A stretch of 64,000 nt of DNA from CAVZLD01 sp963776055 (GTDB lineage: Bacteria; Planctomycetota; Planctomycetia; Pirellulales; Pirellulaceae): contig CAVZLD010000013.1 in the NCBI GenBank assembly GCA_963776055.1, forward strand, positions 372,001-436,000, written 5' to 3'. Position numbers and translations under genes: made by a program. The notes under the pieces are model-generated. The model was given only the letters and a program-made list of their open reading frames with translations. It was not told the origin of the DNA and searched no databases. How positions within the stretch are numbered: position 1 is the first letter of the stretch; every line of letters starts with the position of its first letter. Below, one piece after another: positions 21,224 to 31,480 of the stretch.

Positions 21224-23389
21224 ATGAATCATCTCTATTTCTGCCTCGCCTTGCACAATCATCAGCCCGTCGGCAATTTCGACGGCGTTTTCGAACAGGC
21301 CTACCAAGACAGTTATCTGCCGTTTCTCGACGTATTCGAGCGGTATTCGACGTTGAAGCTTTCGCTGCACACGAGCGGCCCGTTGCTCGAATGGCTGGAT
21401 GCTGCACCACACCGACTACGTCGATCGCCTGGCCGGCTTGGTGTCCGCCGGTCGGCTGGAGATTGTGGGCGGGGCCTTCTACGAGCCGATCTTGACGATG
21501 ATTCCGCCGCGGGACCGAGTGGGCCAGATCCGCAGACTATACCGCTTGGCTGGAATCCCGCTTGGGGGCGGAAGTCCGCGGGATGTGGATGCCGGAACGA
21601 GTGTGGGAGCAGTCGCTCACCAGCGATCTTCACGCCGCGCAAATCGAGTACACGTTATTGGACGATTTCCACTTCAAGACAGCGGGCCTCAGCAGTGATC
21701 CGTTACGCGGTTACTACATCACGGAGGACAACGGACACCTGCTGCGTCTGTTTCCGGGCAACGAACGCCTGCGGTACCTGATTCCCTTTGCCCAACCACA
21801 CGAAACGATCGACTTCCTGCGCGGGATTGCGGAGCAGCATCCTGGTTCGGTGATGGTCTTTGGTGACGACGGCGAAAAGTTTGGTACCTGGCCGGAAACG
21901 AAGAAACACGTCTACGAAGACGGTTGGCTGTCGCGTTTCTTCGACCTGCTGACCGAGAACCAGGAATGGCTGAAGACGATCACGCTTTCCGAATCGCTGC
22001 AGGTGGCGCCGCCCGAAGGACGGGTCTATCTGCCGGAAGGCAGTTACCGCGAGATGACGGAGTGGGCGTTGCCGGTGCAACGGCAGCTCGAATATGAAGA
22101 CCTCACGCACGAGATGCAACAGGATCCTCGCTGGACCGCGTTGCGGCAGTACATTCGAGGCGGGTACTGGCGGAACTTCAAGGTGAAGTATCCCGAGACG
22201 AATGACATGTACTCGCGCATGATGATGGTCAGCCAGCGTCTGCAGCAAGCTCGGGAACAGGGCGTTTCGGAGGAAGCTTTGGAAAACGCCCGGCGTGAGT
22301 TGTATCGCGGCCAGTGTAATTGCAGCTATTGGCACGGGGCGTTCGGCGGCTGCTACCTGCCCCACTTGCGGAACGCCGTCTACAACCACCTGATCGCCGC
22401 CGACAATCTGTTGGACGACGTGTCGGGCAAACCGGAACACTGGGTCGAAGCCATCGCCGGCGATTTCAACTTCGACGCACGACCGGAGATCCAGCTGCGC
22501 AATGACCGCCTGCTTTGCCTTCTGGCACCGTCTTTCGGAGGCCACCTGTACGAGCTGGACGTGCGGTCGATCTGCCACAACTTGGGAGCCACACTCAGCC
22601 GTCGGCCCGAGGCCTATCATCGCAAGGTCCTGTCGGAACAAACGTCCGACGGACAGGATGTGGCCAGCATCCACGACCGGATCGTCTTCAAGCAGCCCGA
22701 TCTGGACGAGCGAATTCAGTATGACGCGTATCCTCGAAGATCCCTGGTCGATCACTTCTTCGGTGAAAACAGTTCGCCGCAATCATTCGGACGAGGCGAA
22801 TTTCAGGAACTGGGCGATTTCGTGTCGGGCACGTACGAATCGCGTCTGCGACGCAACCCGGATCGCGTACAGGCACAGCTGTCGCGGGTTGGCCAGGTCG
22901 CCGAACACCGCATTCGCGTCAGCAAGGCAATCACCGTCGAAGCCGGCAGTTCCACGCTGGAGATCGCCTACCGGTTGGAAGACCTGCCACCGGGTCAGGA
23001 GTTTCACTTTGGCATGGAGCTCAACTTCGCGGGAATGCCCGCGGGAGCCGACGATCGCTACTTCTTCCGCGGCTCCGAACGGCTCGGTTCGCTCGGTCAA
23101 CAGCTGAACCTGACGGACCTCCAGGAATTCGGGCTGAGTGACGAGTGGCTGGGCCTGAGCTTGCAGCTCCATTTTGACCGTCCCACCGGCCTCTGGACAC
23201 ATCCCGGTGGAGACGGTCAGCCAGTCGGAGGGCGGCTTCGAACTCGTGCACCAAGCGGTCAGTGTGAGTTCCGCACTGGGTGCTGTGCGGGGACGAGCAG
23301 ACGGCCGCTGGTCGGTCACCCTGCGTCTGGGCATCGACACGCGGATGGCCGAAAGCCGCATGGAACCAGCGACGGTGGCGGCGAGCTGA
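21224..23389 (+). CDS. Glycoside hydrolase family 57 (alpha-amylase / 4-alpha-glucanotransferase type; frameshifted)
   Basis: Acts on alpha-1,4-glucans with retention. The GH57 conserved regions are visible: HNHQPVGNFDG at the start, LEIVGGAFYEPIL, MWMPERVWEQ (the Glu is the expected nucleophile), LLDDFHFKTAG and VMVFGDDGEKFGTWPE (the Asp is the expected acid/base). CNCSYWHGAFGGCYLPHLR and a C-terminal beta domain (FHFGMELNFAGMPAG) follow, as in the amylopullulanase/glucanotransferase subfamily. Joined length is about 720 residues. Frame breaks lie near 21405, 21560 and 23200; the last restores an ending ADGRWSVTLRLG. The function fits glycogen remodelling beside glgA. Confidence 0.9.
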
Positions 23390-23428
23390 ATTGCGGTTCG
23401 CCGAAAGCGGGGACTTGAGGGTCGTACA

Positions 23429-24139
23429 TCATCCCGGCTCGACGTCTTCCGGAACGGCCGCTGCATACCAATCGACCGACGCCAACCGCTCTGCGCCTTG
23501 AGGGGGAACGTGGGCCAACAGCGGCGGAACGCAGCGTGCTGCCAGCTCCGCGGCATTCCCTGCAAGCTGGGGTCGTCATCTAGCAGGGGACGGTCGTTGA
23601 GCACGATCCCGGCGATCGGCAACCCGTCGCGGAACGTCACGGCGGCAATCAAGGTCTGTAGGGTTTGGTTGATCACGCCAATCTGGTTCGGCGCGACGAT
23701 CACCAGCGGGTAGCCGAATTCGAACGCCAGGTCCGCCACATAGAGTTCGTCACCGATCGGCGACATCAGTCCCCCGGCCCCCTCGACGATGACGATCTCC
23801 GCCGCCTGCCAAGCCTCGAGACCGGATCGCAGCAGCGCTTCGTCGAGTTCGTGTTCTTCGGCGCGTGCCGCCAGATGCGGCGCCAGGGGCGCGGCGAACG
23901 CCTGCGGACAGACCTGTTCGATGCGCAAGGGTCGACCGGCCGCCTCCCACAGCTGGACCGCGTCCTCATTCTCTCAGTTGCGTGCCCCGCCGAGGGCAAC
24001 CGCTGGCGACCGGTTTGTAGACGCCGACGTTTCGCCCCGCCGCGCGCAGCGCTCGGGCGATCCCCGCAGCCACGTAGGTCTTGCCCACGCCCGTGTCGGT
24101 CCCGGTCACAAACAGGCCTCGCTCTGGTTTGCGATTCAT
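23429..24139 (-). CDS. bioD: Dethiobiotin synthetase (two frameshifts)
   Basis: ATP-dependent ring closure of 7,8-diaminopelargonic acid to dethiobiotin. The N-terminal P-loop GTDTGVGKTYVAAGIARAL, KPVASGC, the second-domain VEGAGGLMSPIGDELYVADL and LPIAGIVLNDRPLLDDDP are diagnostic. Total length is 711 nt (237 codons). Two compensating frame changes interrupt it, near 23970 (before the segment leading to LRIEQVCPQAF) and near 23555, where one A is missing from an AAA run (GNAAELAA expected). The other biotin genes are absent here; birA lies far away at 46.8 kb. Confidence 0.93.
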
Positions 24140-24219
24140 TCGGCTTAGGGTACCATCACGGCGGGCAATTACCAGCAACCTAAGGCTCGCGCAGCCGCCT
24201 TTCGAGGAGGACTCCTGCG

Positions 24220-25122
24220 ATGTTCGACGCCGCATCTCACGCACCGCCGGTCCGGGTGGCTTTGAGCCAGATGGCTTGCCAATCGGATCCGGAAGGGAAC
24301 GTCTGCCGCGCACTGGAGGCGATTCGGTCGGGCGGCCGAACAGGGAGCGGACATCATCTGCCTGCAGGAACTGTTCGCCAGCCTGTATCCGTGCCAGAGC
24401 GAAGACCACGCCAACTTCGATCTGGCCGAGCCGATTCCGGGTCCGACGAGTGAGCGGTTGGCGCAGGCGGCGGCCGAGCACGAAATGGTCGTCGTCGGCG
24501 TCACTTTTCGAACGGCGTGCCGCCGGCCTCTACCACAACACCGCCGTCGTCTTCGATGCGGACGGTCGCACGGCGGGCATCTACCGCAAGATGCACATTC
24601 CCGACGACCCGTTCTACTACGAGAAGTTTTACTTCACGCCCGGCGACTTGGGGTTCCGCGCGATTCCCACCCGCAAAGGAACGTCTGGGGCTCTGCGTTT
24701 GCTGGGACCAGTGGTTTCCCGAAGCGGCCCGACTGACCGCCCTGGCCGGGGCGCAAATCCTGTTCTACCCCACGGCGATCGGCTGGCTGGCGGACGAAAA
24801 GAACGAATTCGGCCCGAGTCAGCACGCCGCCTGGGAGACGATGATGCGCAGCCACGCGATTGCCAACGGCGTGTTCGTGGCGGCGCCGAATCGCGTCGGC
24901 CGGGAAGGACAGATTGAGTTCTGGGGAGCCTCCTTCGTCTGCGATCCCAACGGCAACGTGTTGGCCCGCGCCAGCCACGACGAGGAGGACGCTGCTGCTG
25001 GTCGAATGCTCGCTGGGGCAGATCGATGTCGTCCGGACGCATTGGCCCTTTCTCCGGGACCGACGCGTCGACGCCTACGGCAGGGCTGCTCAAGCGGTAC
25101 GGCGATGATGACACAGCATTGA
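24220..25122 (+). CDS. aguB: N-carbamoylputrescine amidase (nitrilase family; frameshifted)
   Basis: Hydrolyses N-carbamoylputrescine to putrescine, CO2 and ammonia. GAGGAGG precedes the ATG. Nitrilase triad segments are visible: ICLQELF (Glu), YRKMHIPDDPFYYEKFYFTP (Lys) and LCVCWDQWFPEAAR (Cys), followed by MRSHAIANGVFVAAPNRVG and EFWGASFVCDPNGN. Frames change near 24330, 24510, 24690, 25000 and 25080, so the exact C-terminus is uncertain. It is followed at once by aguA, the enzyme for the preceding step, supporting an agmatine-to-putrescine operon. Confidence 0.9.
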
Positions 25123-26125
25123 AACGCCCCGGCAATTGGGCTATCGCTGGCCTGCCGAATGGGAGCCGCACCGCGCAACATGGTTGGTCTGGCCCAAGAA
25201 TCGCGACACGTGGCCCGGTGGGCTGGAGGCCGCGCGGATCGAGTTTGCCCAATTGGCTGCGCACGATTGCGCGCTTCGAACCGGTCCACCTGCTGGCGGA
25301 CACGGAGGAAGCGGTCCAATCGGCTCGCGACCGCGTTGGGAGACGATCCGCCGAATCCAGTGGCATGACATCCCCACCAACGATTCATGGATTCGCGACC
25401 ACGGTCCGACTGTTTCTCGCAGCCGATCCCGACCTACCGCCCGCGCTCGTAGATTGGCGATACAACGCCTGGGGCAACAAGTACCCCCCTTCGACCTGGA
25501 CAACGACGTCCCCCGACGAATCGCCCAGCAAACCGGTCGCTTACGGTTTCCGGTCGAAATGGTCCTGGAAGGCGGTTCCGTGGATGGCAACGGCAGAGAA
25601 CCTGCTCTTGACGACGGAATCCTGCCTGCTGAACCCCAATCGCAATCCGCAGTTGGATCGCCCGGCCGTCGAACAGCGATTGCGTGACTACCTGAGTGTC
25701 GAGCAGATCATCTGGCTGACCGGCGAGATTCCCGGCGACGACACCGACGGACACATCGACCAGATCGCCCGTTTCGTCGACCGCTCCACGATCGTGGCGG
25801 TCACCGGTCCCGATGGCCGGATGCTTCGCGAGAACAGTGCGCCGCATCCGTGCGTTGAGCGGGTGACTGCGACCTGACCGTGATTCCGTTGCCCTGGCCT
25901 TCCCCCAAGTACTTCCGGTCGCAACGCCTGCCCACCAGCTATGCCAATTTCTATATCATCAACGGGGGCGTGCTGGTGCCCACTTTCGAGGATCCGCTCG
26001 ATCGGCGTGCCTGCGAGATACTGGCGGAGTGTTTTCCCGATCGCGAGATCGTTCCGCTGCCGGCCACCGCACTCGCCCTGGGACTGGGCGCGTTTCACTG
26101 CCTGACGCAGCAGGAGCCGCAGTGA
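25108..26125 (+). CDS. aguA: Agmatine deiminase (frameshifted)
   Basis: Converts agmatine to N-carbamoylputrescine (PAD-porph guanidino-deiminase family). Seen: LGYRWPAEWEPHRATWLVWP, the substrate-binding TNDSWIRDHGPT, ALVDWRYNAWGNKYPP, FPVEMVLEGGSVDGNG, GDDTDGHIDQIARFV and the C-terminal catalytic-cysteine motif LGAFHCLTQQEPQ. Frame breaks near 25110, 25290, 25425, 25595 and 25870. The start is inferred: one surplus base separates an ATG at about 25108 from SIETPRQLGYRW. The gene converges on the DUF4465 gene with 29 nt between stops. Confidence 0.9.
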
Positions 26126-26154
26126 GTCGACGGAACTGATCGGGATCGCGGCGG

Positions 26155-26969
26155 TTACCTTCCGAGTTCGTGCCGACTTCTTGTTCGCAGGTGCCATCAA
26201 CGCCAGCCATCCTCCGCCCATCCCAACGAGACCACGGACGTCGGCTCCGGCACCTGGACGTAACGTCAGATCATCGACGGCGAAAAAGGCCGGCGTATTC
26301 ATGCCGAACGGCCCGTGTCGGTCGAGGTCAGTGCGAATTCCAGCCGTTGCACGCTTCCCAGACCGGTCAGATCGACCCATGTCCAATCGGTCAGCACGGA
26401 CGTATTCCCATCCTGATAGTGGGCCAGGTCGAATTCGGCCTTGCCGGTGGTCTGGTCTTCCGCTCCGAGACCAAAGATCTCCAGATGCAGTCGGTCGCCA
26501 TCCTGAAATGGCCCTTTCACAAAGCCGGCGCCATCGTCACCATCCACCACCGCCCGGTACACGTAGGTCGTATTCGTGACGTACATCCCCTGGACTCGGA
26601 CCGGTTCGTGAAAGGCAATCGTGGAATCTCCGCGAGCGAAATTATTGGCGACGGCGAAATTCGACGGATCCGTGAACGCCGCCACCGGCCGGTGGAGCAT
26701 ACGCGGAAAACGAGATTTCCTACCCCGGACGTCAGCTGATCCGTCTGGTTGCTGTATGCCCATCCACCAGGACAACAATCGTATTCCGTGCTCCAAGTTC
26801 GGTTGAAGGTTGACACCCGACTCACAAACGGCGACTGAGCGGCATCACCCGGTGCTGCCGATTCCGGCGGCAAGGTCAAGTCTTCAAAATCGACGATTAG
26901 CGCCGCCGAAGCAGTGGAGCCCAGGCCAGCGAGCAATGCGAGGCAAAACACGAAACGGCAGGACAGCAA
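26155..26969 (-). CDS. DUF4465 domain protein with PEP-CTERM-like tail (frameshifted)
   Basis: Secreted: signal peptide MLSCRFVFCLALLAGLGSTASA followed directly by the DUF4465 start (ALIVDFEDLTLPPES). The domain continues with GWAYSNQTD, a second frame with VTNTTYVYRAVVDGDDGAGF, GDRLHLEIFGL, TDWTWVDLTGLGSVQRLEFA and a third with GMNTPAFFAVDDL, all family hallmarks. The C-terminus VPEPTSVVSL plus a hydrophobic and Arg-rich end resembles PEP-CTERM sorting for exosortase anchoring. Frame breaks near 26730, 26320 and 26200. It lies 54 nt downstream of the riboswitch-headed DUF1559 gene on the same strand, hence probably B12-controlled. My unverified recollection is that some DUF4465-type proteins of Bacteroidetes belong to B12-riboswitch operons and bind cobalamin. 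Confidence 0.8.
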
Positions 26970-27022
26970 CTTGCATGTCTCATCGCGCTCGCTTCGTCAA
27001 AATGGCGTGACATTGCGTTTGG

Positions 27023-27919
27023 TCAGAAACTCCCAATCGCCTCTCCACCGGCACGCGTACACAACGCGGCCAGAACCTGCAAGTCGGTCGATTCGTCCAG
27101 GAATCGAACCGAGCCATTGGCCAGGACTCGCTTGTGCGCCGCCCGGGTGGTGACTGCGAATGTCATTTTCAAACCGCGGAGCCGCATTGATGGCATACGC
27201 TTGATCGAACAGGTTCCGCCCGTTGATCCACTGGCCGTCGGGCCATCCCGTGTCTTCGGCGACGATCAGCGTATTGGACAGACCATCAGAGCACATCCGC
27301 CGACGAGTAACGATGGTCGTAGACCATGATGCCCTTGGGCGGATTGTTCGGACCTTGGATCCGCTCGCCATAGATGCCGCCGTAGTCGCAAGGCCCCCGC
27401 CCTTCGACGCGTTGCACTCCCCGCGGACTGGAGGGACAGAGAAACACGGGCAAGATCGTTGCCGCCGGCGGGGCGTTGGCGAGGACTGTCAAACGGCTGC
27501 TGCAGGTCTAACTGCATCGAATAGCGCTCTGCTGCTCCAGGTAGGGCAGCAGAAAGACACACCACGCCAGCTGCCGTTTGGAGGGATCACCGGGTGGCCG
27601 CCACTCGATTCCGCCGGGCGGAAAACTCCCCCGGCGCTTCGTGGTGCTGTTGCAGGGCCAGCCCCACTTGGCGGAGGTTACTGGCGCAGGTGAGCCGTCG
27701 AGACGCCTCCCGCGCTGCCGACAAGGCGCGCAGTGTCAACGCCACGAGCAGCCCGATCACGGTGATGACGACCAGCAGTTCGATCAGCGTGAAGCCACCG
27801 GCAGGAGGCCGCGAGGCGGTCGAGCGTCGGCGCTCCGGCAGGGCATTGCTGCCGATCATGGCCGTCGTTGCCGCTCGCTCGCCATCCGGAGCCTCTCTTG
27901 CCACACGGTGACGTCGCAT
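27023..27919 (-). CDS. DUF1559 pseudopilin-like protein (frameshifted)
   Basis: The N-terminal prepilin cleavage and helix motif GGFTLIELLVVITVIGLLVA is followed by AAREASRRLTCASNLRQVGLAL, the planctomycete DUF1559 signature. The body, joined across frames, has VFLCPSSPRG, CDYGGIYGERI, DGLSNTLIVAEDTGWPDGQW and the C-terminal HHPGGAQ with ANGSVRFLDESTDLQVL (an H-x9-NG variant of the family's H-x9-DG motif). Stop at 27023. Frame breaks near 27590, 27480, 27300 and 27120. It is the first gene after a cobalamin riboswitch about 120 nt upstream, an unusual regulator for this family. Probably processed by a prepilin peptidase and assembled at the envelope. Confidence 0.85.
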
Positions 27920-27965
27920 GTGGCGGGGCGCACGGGATCAACGCAACGCACGGGCCATCCGCCCA

Positions 27966-28033
27966 AGCGATCTGCGCGTCCTCACGCCGTTGCTGTCGAG
28001 TGCGAATCCAGCGTCTGTCCCTCGCAGATCGCT
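27966..28033 (-). promoter_or_regulatory. 11-bp inverted repeat between riboswitch aptamer and DUF1559 start
   Basis: AGCGATCTGCG (27966-27976) and CGCAGATCGCT (28023-28033) are perfect complements separated by 46 nt. They lie immediately 3' of the aptamer and 46 nt before the gene start. No U-tract follows, so a classical terminator is not supported. It may form part of the expression platform, acting on translation or through Rho. Confidence 0.45.
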
Positions 28034-28042
28034 GATCATGGC

Positions 28043-28232
28043 AGGTTGGCAGGTCTTCTGACTTCCGGACTATTCCGACCAGGCCTTCTCATCGCAGCAC
28101 GTGCTGCCGCGACAATGGCACCTAGAAGCGATCGGACCTCACGCCCGGTTACAGCGGCGGGGCCGTCCCGGATTCTCACCGGGTTCCCTTTTTGTCGAAC
28201 CTCCGAATCCAGCACGGTTCGACCACCAACCT
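28043..28232 (-). ncRNA. Cobalamin (B12) riboswitch
   Basis: On the minus strand the conserved core is nearly complete: AAGGGAACCCGGTGAGAATC, CGGGACGGCCCCGCCGCTGT with AACCGGGCGTGAGG, then TGCCATTGTCGCGGCAGCA, GAGAAGGCC, and the 3' box GGAAGTCAGAAGACCTGCC. The P1 helix forms between AGGTTGG (28226-28232) and CCAACCT (28043-28049). These are the hallmarks of the adenosylcobalamin/B12-box aptamer. The regulated gene downstream is the DUF1559 pseudopilin, followed by the DUF4465 PEP-CTERM gene, not a recognisable BtuB transporter or cobalamin biosynthesis gene. Confidence 0.93.
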
Positions 28233-28381
28233 CACGTTCGGCGATGAATCTAGCAGACCAGTCGTCCGCCGTCCATCCCCGGAGGTCGGCGCAGCACGGG
28301 CCCGCCGATGCCTCGGCGAGATCGGAGACGTGCGGAATCTGCGCGGTGGCGATGCGTGGGCTGGATCAGCTCACGGATCGC

Positions 28382-28400
28382 GACGGCTGGAAGCCTCGTC
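28382..28400. repeat. Single triloop palindrome copy
   Basis: GACGGCT-GGA-AGCCTCGTC followed by CCCAC, the same GGA-centred design as the 10.3-10.6 kb cluster. The left arm lacks one base relative to a perfect partner (GACGAGGCT expected). It lies between the end of sigA and the riboswitch. Confidence 0.55.
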
Positions 28401-28509
28401 CCACAAGGGCCACGACTGTCCGCGCAGGGTCCAAGTGAGAGCAACGCCGACCGGCCGCGATCAGGCACCAAAGGCTCACGCGGCTTGGAGTCTTCTCGAG
28501 ATCCCGGCT

Positions 28510-30077
28510 TCAGTCGAGGAAACCCACGAGTTCCTGACTGCGGCTGGGCTGCTGCAGCTTCCGAACGGCCTTGGCCTCGATCTGCCGGATCCGCTCGCGC
28601 GTCACCTTGAAGATGTGCCCGACTTCTTCCAGCGTATAGCTGTAGCCGTCGCCCAGTCCGTAACGCAACTTGATGATCTCGCGCTCGCGATAGCTGAGCG
28701 TCTTGAGCACCTTATTGATCCGTCCGCGAAGCATCTCTTGCGAGGCCCCGGTGGCAGGACTTTCCGCCCCGCCGTCGGGCAGCAGGTCGCCGAAGTGGCT
28801 GTCTTCGCTGTTGCCGACCGGTCGGTCCAGGCTGATCGGATAGCGACTCATCGCGAGTACACGACGAGCCTCCTCGACGGTCGTGCTCGAACGCCGGGCC
28901 GTCTCTTCGATCGTCGGCTCACGCCCCAGTTCTTGCAGCAATTGTCGAGAAACGTTCCGCACGCGCGACATCGTCTCGACCATGTGCACCGGAATCCGAA
29001 TGGTGCGACTCTGATCGGCGACAGCCCGCGTGATCGCTTGGCGAATCCACCACGTCGCGTACGTGCAGAACTTGAATCCTCGACGATACTCAAATTTATC
29101 GACCGCCCGCATCAGGCCGGCGTTCCCTTCCTGAATCAGGTCCAGGAAACTGAGTCCGCGGTTGCGGTACTTCTTGGCGATCGACACGACCAGTCGCAGG
29201 TTGCCTTCGGACAGTTCACGCTTCGCCTGCTGGTAGCGAGCGTATTCGACGCGCAAGAAGCGAACGCGATTTCGCAGGCTTCGCGGGCGTCTCCTGCGTC
29301 CCCATCAGCAGGCCGCGATACTCCTTGATCCATCGTTGCACGCTCAGCAGCCGGGCCCCTTGTTCTTCTTGTGCTCCTCGATTTTCGCGGCCAGTTCGTC
29401 GATCTTGCGGCTGAATTCCTCCAGCTGTCGAATCATCGGCTCGATCCGCTGCGTTCGCAGACCCAGCTCCTCGACCAGCCGTACCGCTCGACGTCGACCA
29501 CGCCCCAGACGCTGCCAAGCCTGCTTTCGCTTGCTTCGCGCCTGCCGTTTGTTGACGGCGATCAGATAGTCCCGGCGATTGCGACGCAGCACGACATCCA
29601 GCGTCCCCAGGTTGTGCGGCAGCCGGCCCAGAATCTGGTCCTTCTCCAACCGGTCGGTCACCGAAACCTGCACCGTTCGGTCAAACGGCAATTCGCCGTT
29701 GTGCACGCGGGTCAGAATCTTGTACGCGTACTGGACCACATAGTTGCATTCCAGCAGCTTGCTTCGAAATCGCTGCCGCGTATTCTCAATCCGCTTTGCC
29801 AGGGCGATTTCCTGCTTGCGGGTCAGGAGTGGGATCTCGCCCATCTGAGTCAGATACATGCGGACCGGGTCGTCCGACCAAGATTCCACATCCAACGTCT
29901 CATCCACCAGGTCACCGGCACCCGGACAGATCCGTCGAATCGCTGTCGTCGCCGCTCGACTGCCTCGGGCAAAAGATCGCCGTCATCCTCCGAGTCGACG
30001 TCGTTATCTCCCGCCGCAAAGGCATCACTCGTCACGGTACGCGCATCGTCTTCGAAGTCCTCGATCAATGTGTACAA
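28510..30077 (-). CDS. rpoD: Primary (housekeeping) RNA polymerase sigma factor (frameshifted)
   Basis: Directs RNA polymerase to housekeeping promoters. Region 1.2: DDPVRMYLTQMGEIPLLTRK. A basic, helical non-conserved insert of about 150 residues follows. Region 2: EGNLRLVVSIAKKYRNRGLS, LDLIQEGNAGLMRAVDKFEY and FKFCTYATWWIRQAITRA. Region 3: RIPVHMVETMSRV. Region 4: YREREIIKLRYGLGDG and VTRERIRQIEAKAVRKLQ. The acidic N-terminus (MYTLIEDFEDDARTV) is separate in frame. Breaks near 29930, 29345 and 29260. As the cell's essential sigma factor, it must be intact in vivo, which is strong evidence that the breaks are sequence errors. Confidence 0.95.
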
Positions 30078-30881
30078 ATCCCAGCTCCTTCACAAAGTTG
30101 GTCTGCGTTGGACAAAAGGAAGGAAGCACCCCCGTGCTTAAAATCTGGATCCGCCAAACCGCTTGTGGGAAGGGTCTGACTACAATCTCTCCCTGCCTGC
30201 CCGCTGAGCCCGCACGCATCCACGCTCCAGCCATCGCACTCCGATGACCTCGAAAATAATACCACTGTTTCGTCACCCAACATTGTCAGCCAAAGATTTG
30301 GAAAAAAATTGCGGTCGCAGCGCATAAATGGCCGCCCTCCAAATTCCCCAGACCGACCTGTTTACCATGCAACCGCCGCGTGACGAACTCGTTGCACTCG
30401 TAATATAAGCATCTCCCATGGAAGCTGCTGTGACAGAGCGTCAATGCGGTGTGATTCGTTCGGCCTCAGCTACCCTGCGGGCCTCTCCTGGCAGGTGGGT
30501 CAAGACATCTCTACCCCACAGTCCCGTGTCTGTCGATCCATCCTGCTAAAGCGCTCGGTACAACCGTCGGGCCATTATCATTGCGTCCCAAGGTGCGGGA
30601 CAGAAAGCCGGTTGCTATGCCGCGGGTACGGGCGAGCGAATGAGCGCCTTAATTGTAATCCGACTCGACTTGAGGTCTAGTGGCGAACTGGATCAGTTCC
30701 TCGAATCCCCACTGCCGTAGCGACTGTTAAGAAGTCGTGGCAAACCGCATCGCATCTTTTTTCTGTGCATCTTCTTTATCTTGTTCGAGCGGACATCGAG
30801 GATTGATCGACGTGTCCGTGCGAAATGGGTACAACGATAGGTCCATTCGCCGTCAGGATTTGTTTGCAACCGGAATCCGAG
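30078..30881. other. 804-bp intergenic region between divergent rpoD and zinc-ribbon gene
   Basis: No protein signature on either strand and no tRNA-like cloverleaf or RNase P, SRP or tmRNA core sequence recognised. It includes an AT-rich block (about 30245-30310) likely to be the rpoD promoter, and a GC-rich part (30420-30680) with short complementary segments that could fold. Long for a region between housekeeping genes; a structured RNA cannot be excluded. Confidence 0.4.
30247..30283 (-). promoter_or_regulatory. Possible extended -10 promoter of rpoD
   Basis: On the minus strand, TGGTATTAT forms an extended -10 element (TATTAT at 30255-30260) in a locally AT-rich stretch of a high-GC region, about 170 nt upstream of the rpoD ATG. 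No good -35 hexamer stands at 17 bp. Weak, motif-only call. Confidence 0.25.
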
Positions 30882-31404
30882 ATGACGCCACGCTATCAAC
30901 TGCCCTGCCCGAATTGCGCCCGGTCACTCTCCGTTACCCCACCCCAGGCCGGGGAGACTCTCCCGTGTGCGTGCGGAACCCCGGTCGTCGTGCCAACGCT
31001 CCGCGAACTCCGTCGACTGGACCGCCTGGAAACGGACCCAGGCGAAGCGAAATCGGCCCCCAGCTGGACACTTCTCCGCGGCAGCCTGTTCGTCTTGGGA
31101 ATGATCCTGCTCAGCAGCCGCAATCCTCGCTTCCGTTCAGGTCTACCAGCAACGACAGAAGCTGGACACGGCACAACCCGCGTTTCGAGAACTGGACTTT
31201 GATATCCAGCAACTGACACCCACGCAGGCCTGGCAGTTCTGGGACTACTATCGCCAACGAGATCTTCAGGTCCGCGTGACGCCCCGCTACCTGGAAAACC
31301 GAGCCAAGTATCAGCAATTGAACCGTTATCTGATCGCCGGCGCCACGGCCGCCGGATTGGGTGTCGTGCTGATAATCGTCTCCCTGGTCGGCAGATCACT
31401 GTAG
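30882..31404 (+). CDS. Small zinc-ribbon membrane protein, unknown function (one frameshift)
   Basis: About 173 residues. The N-terminal ribbon LPCPNCARSLSVTPPQAGETLPC has two CxxC-type knuckles (CPNC; CACG). It is followed by a linker with DRLETDPGEAKSAP, a transmembrane helix (LLRGSLFVLGMILL...), a soluble segment (FDIQQLTPTQAWQFWDYYRQ) and a second helix near the C-terminus (YLIAGATAAGLGVVLIIVSL). The frame changes near 31110. No family function known to me; such ribbon plus membrane proteins are common in planctomycetes. Confidence 0.65.
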
Positions 31405-31480
31405 AGCTTCGTCGCACCGTCGTTGCAGGTTCCGATCGGTTGGCGGGTTCGTTCGATGGGTCGGTCAGTTGACGCGGGAA

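Noticed and set aside
28510..30077. Reading the broken sigma factor as a pseudogene with a second functional copy elsewhere
   Set aside because: All core regions are perfectly conserved, and the same kind of indel affects unrelated essential genes throughout the window.
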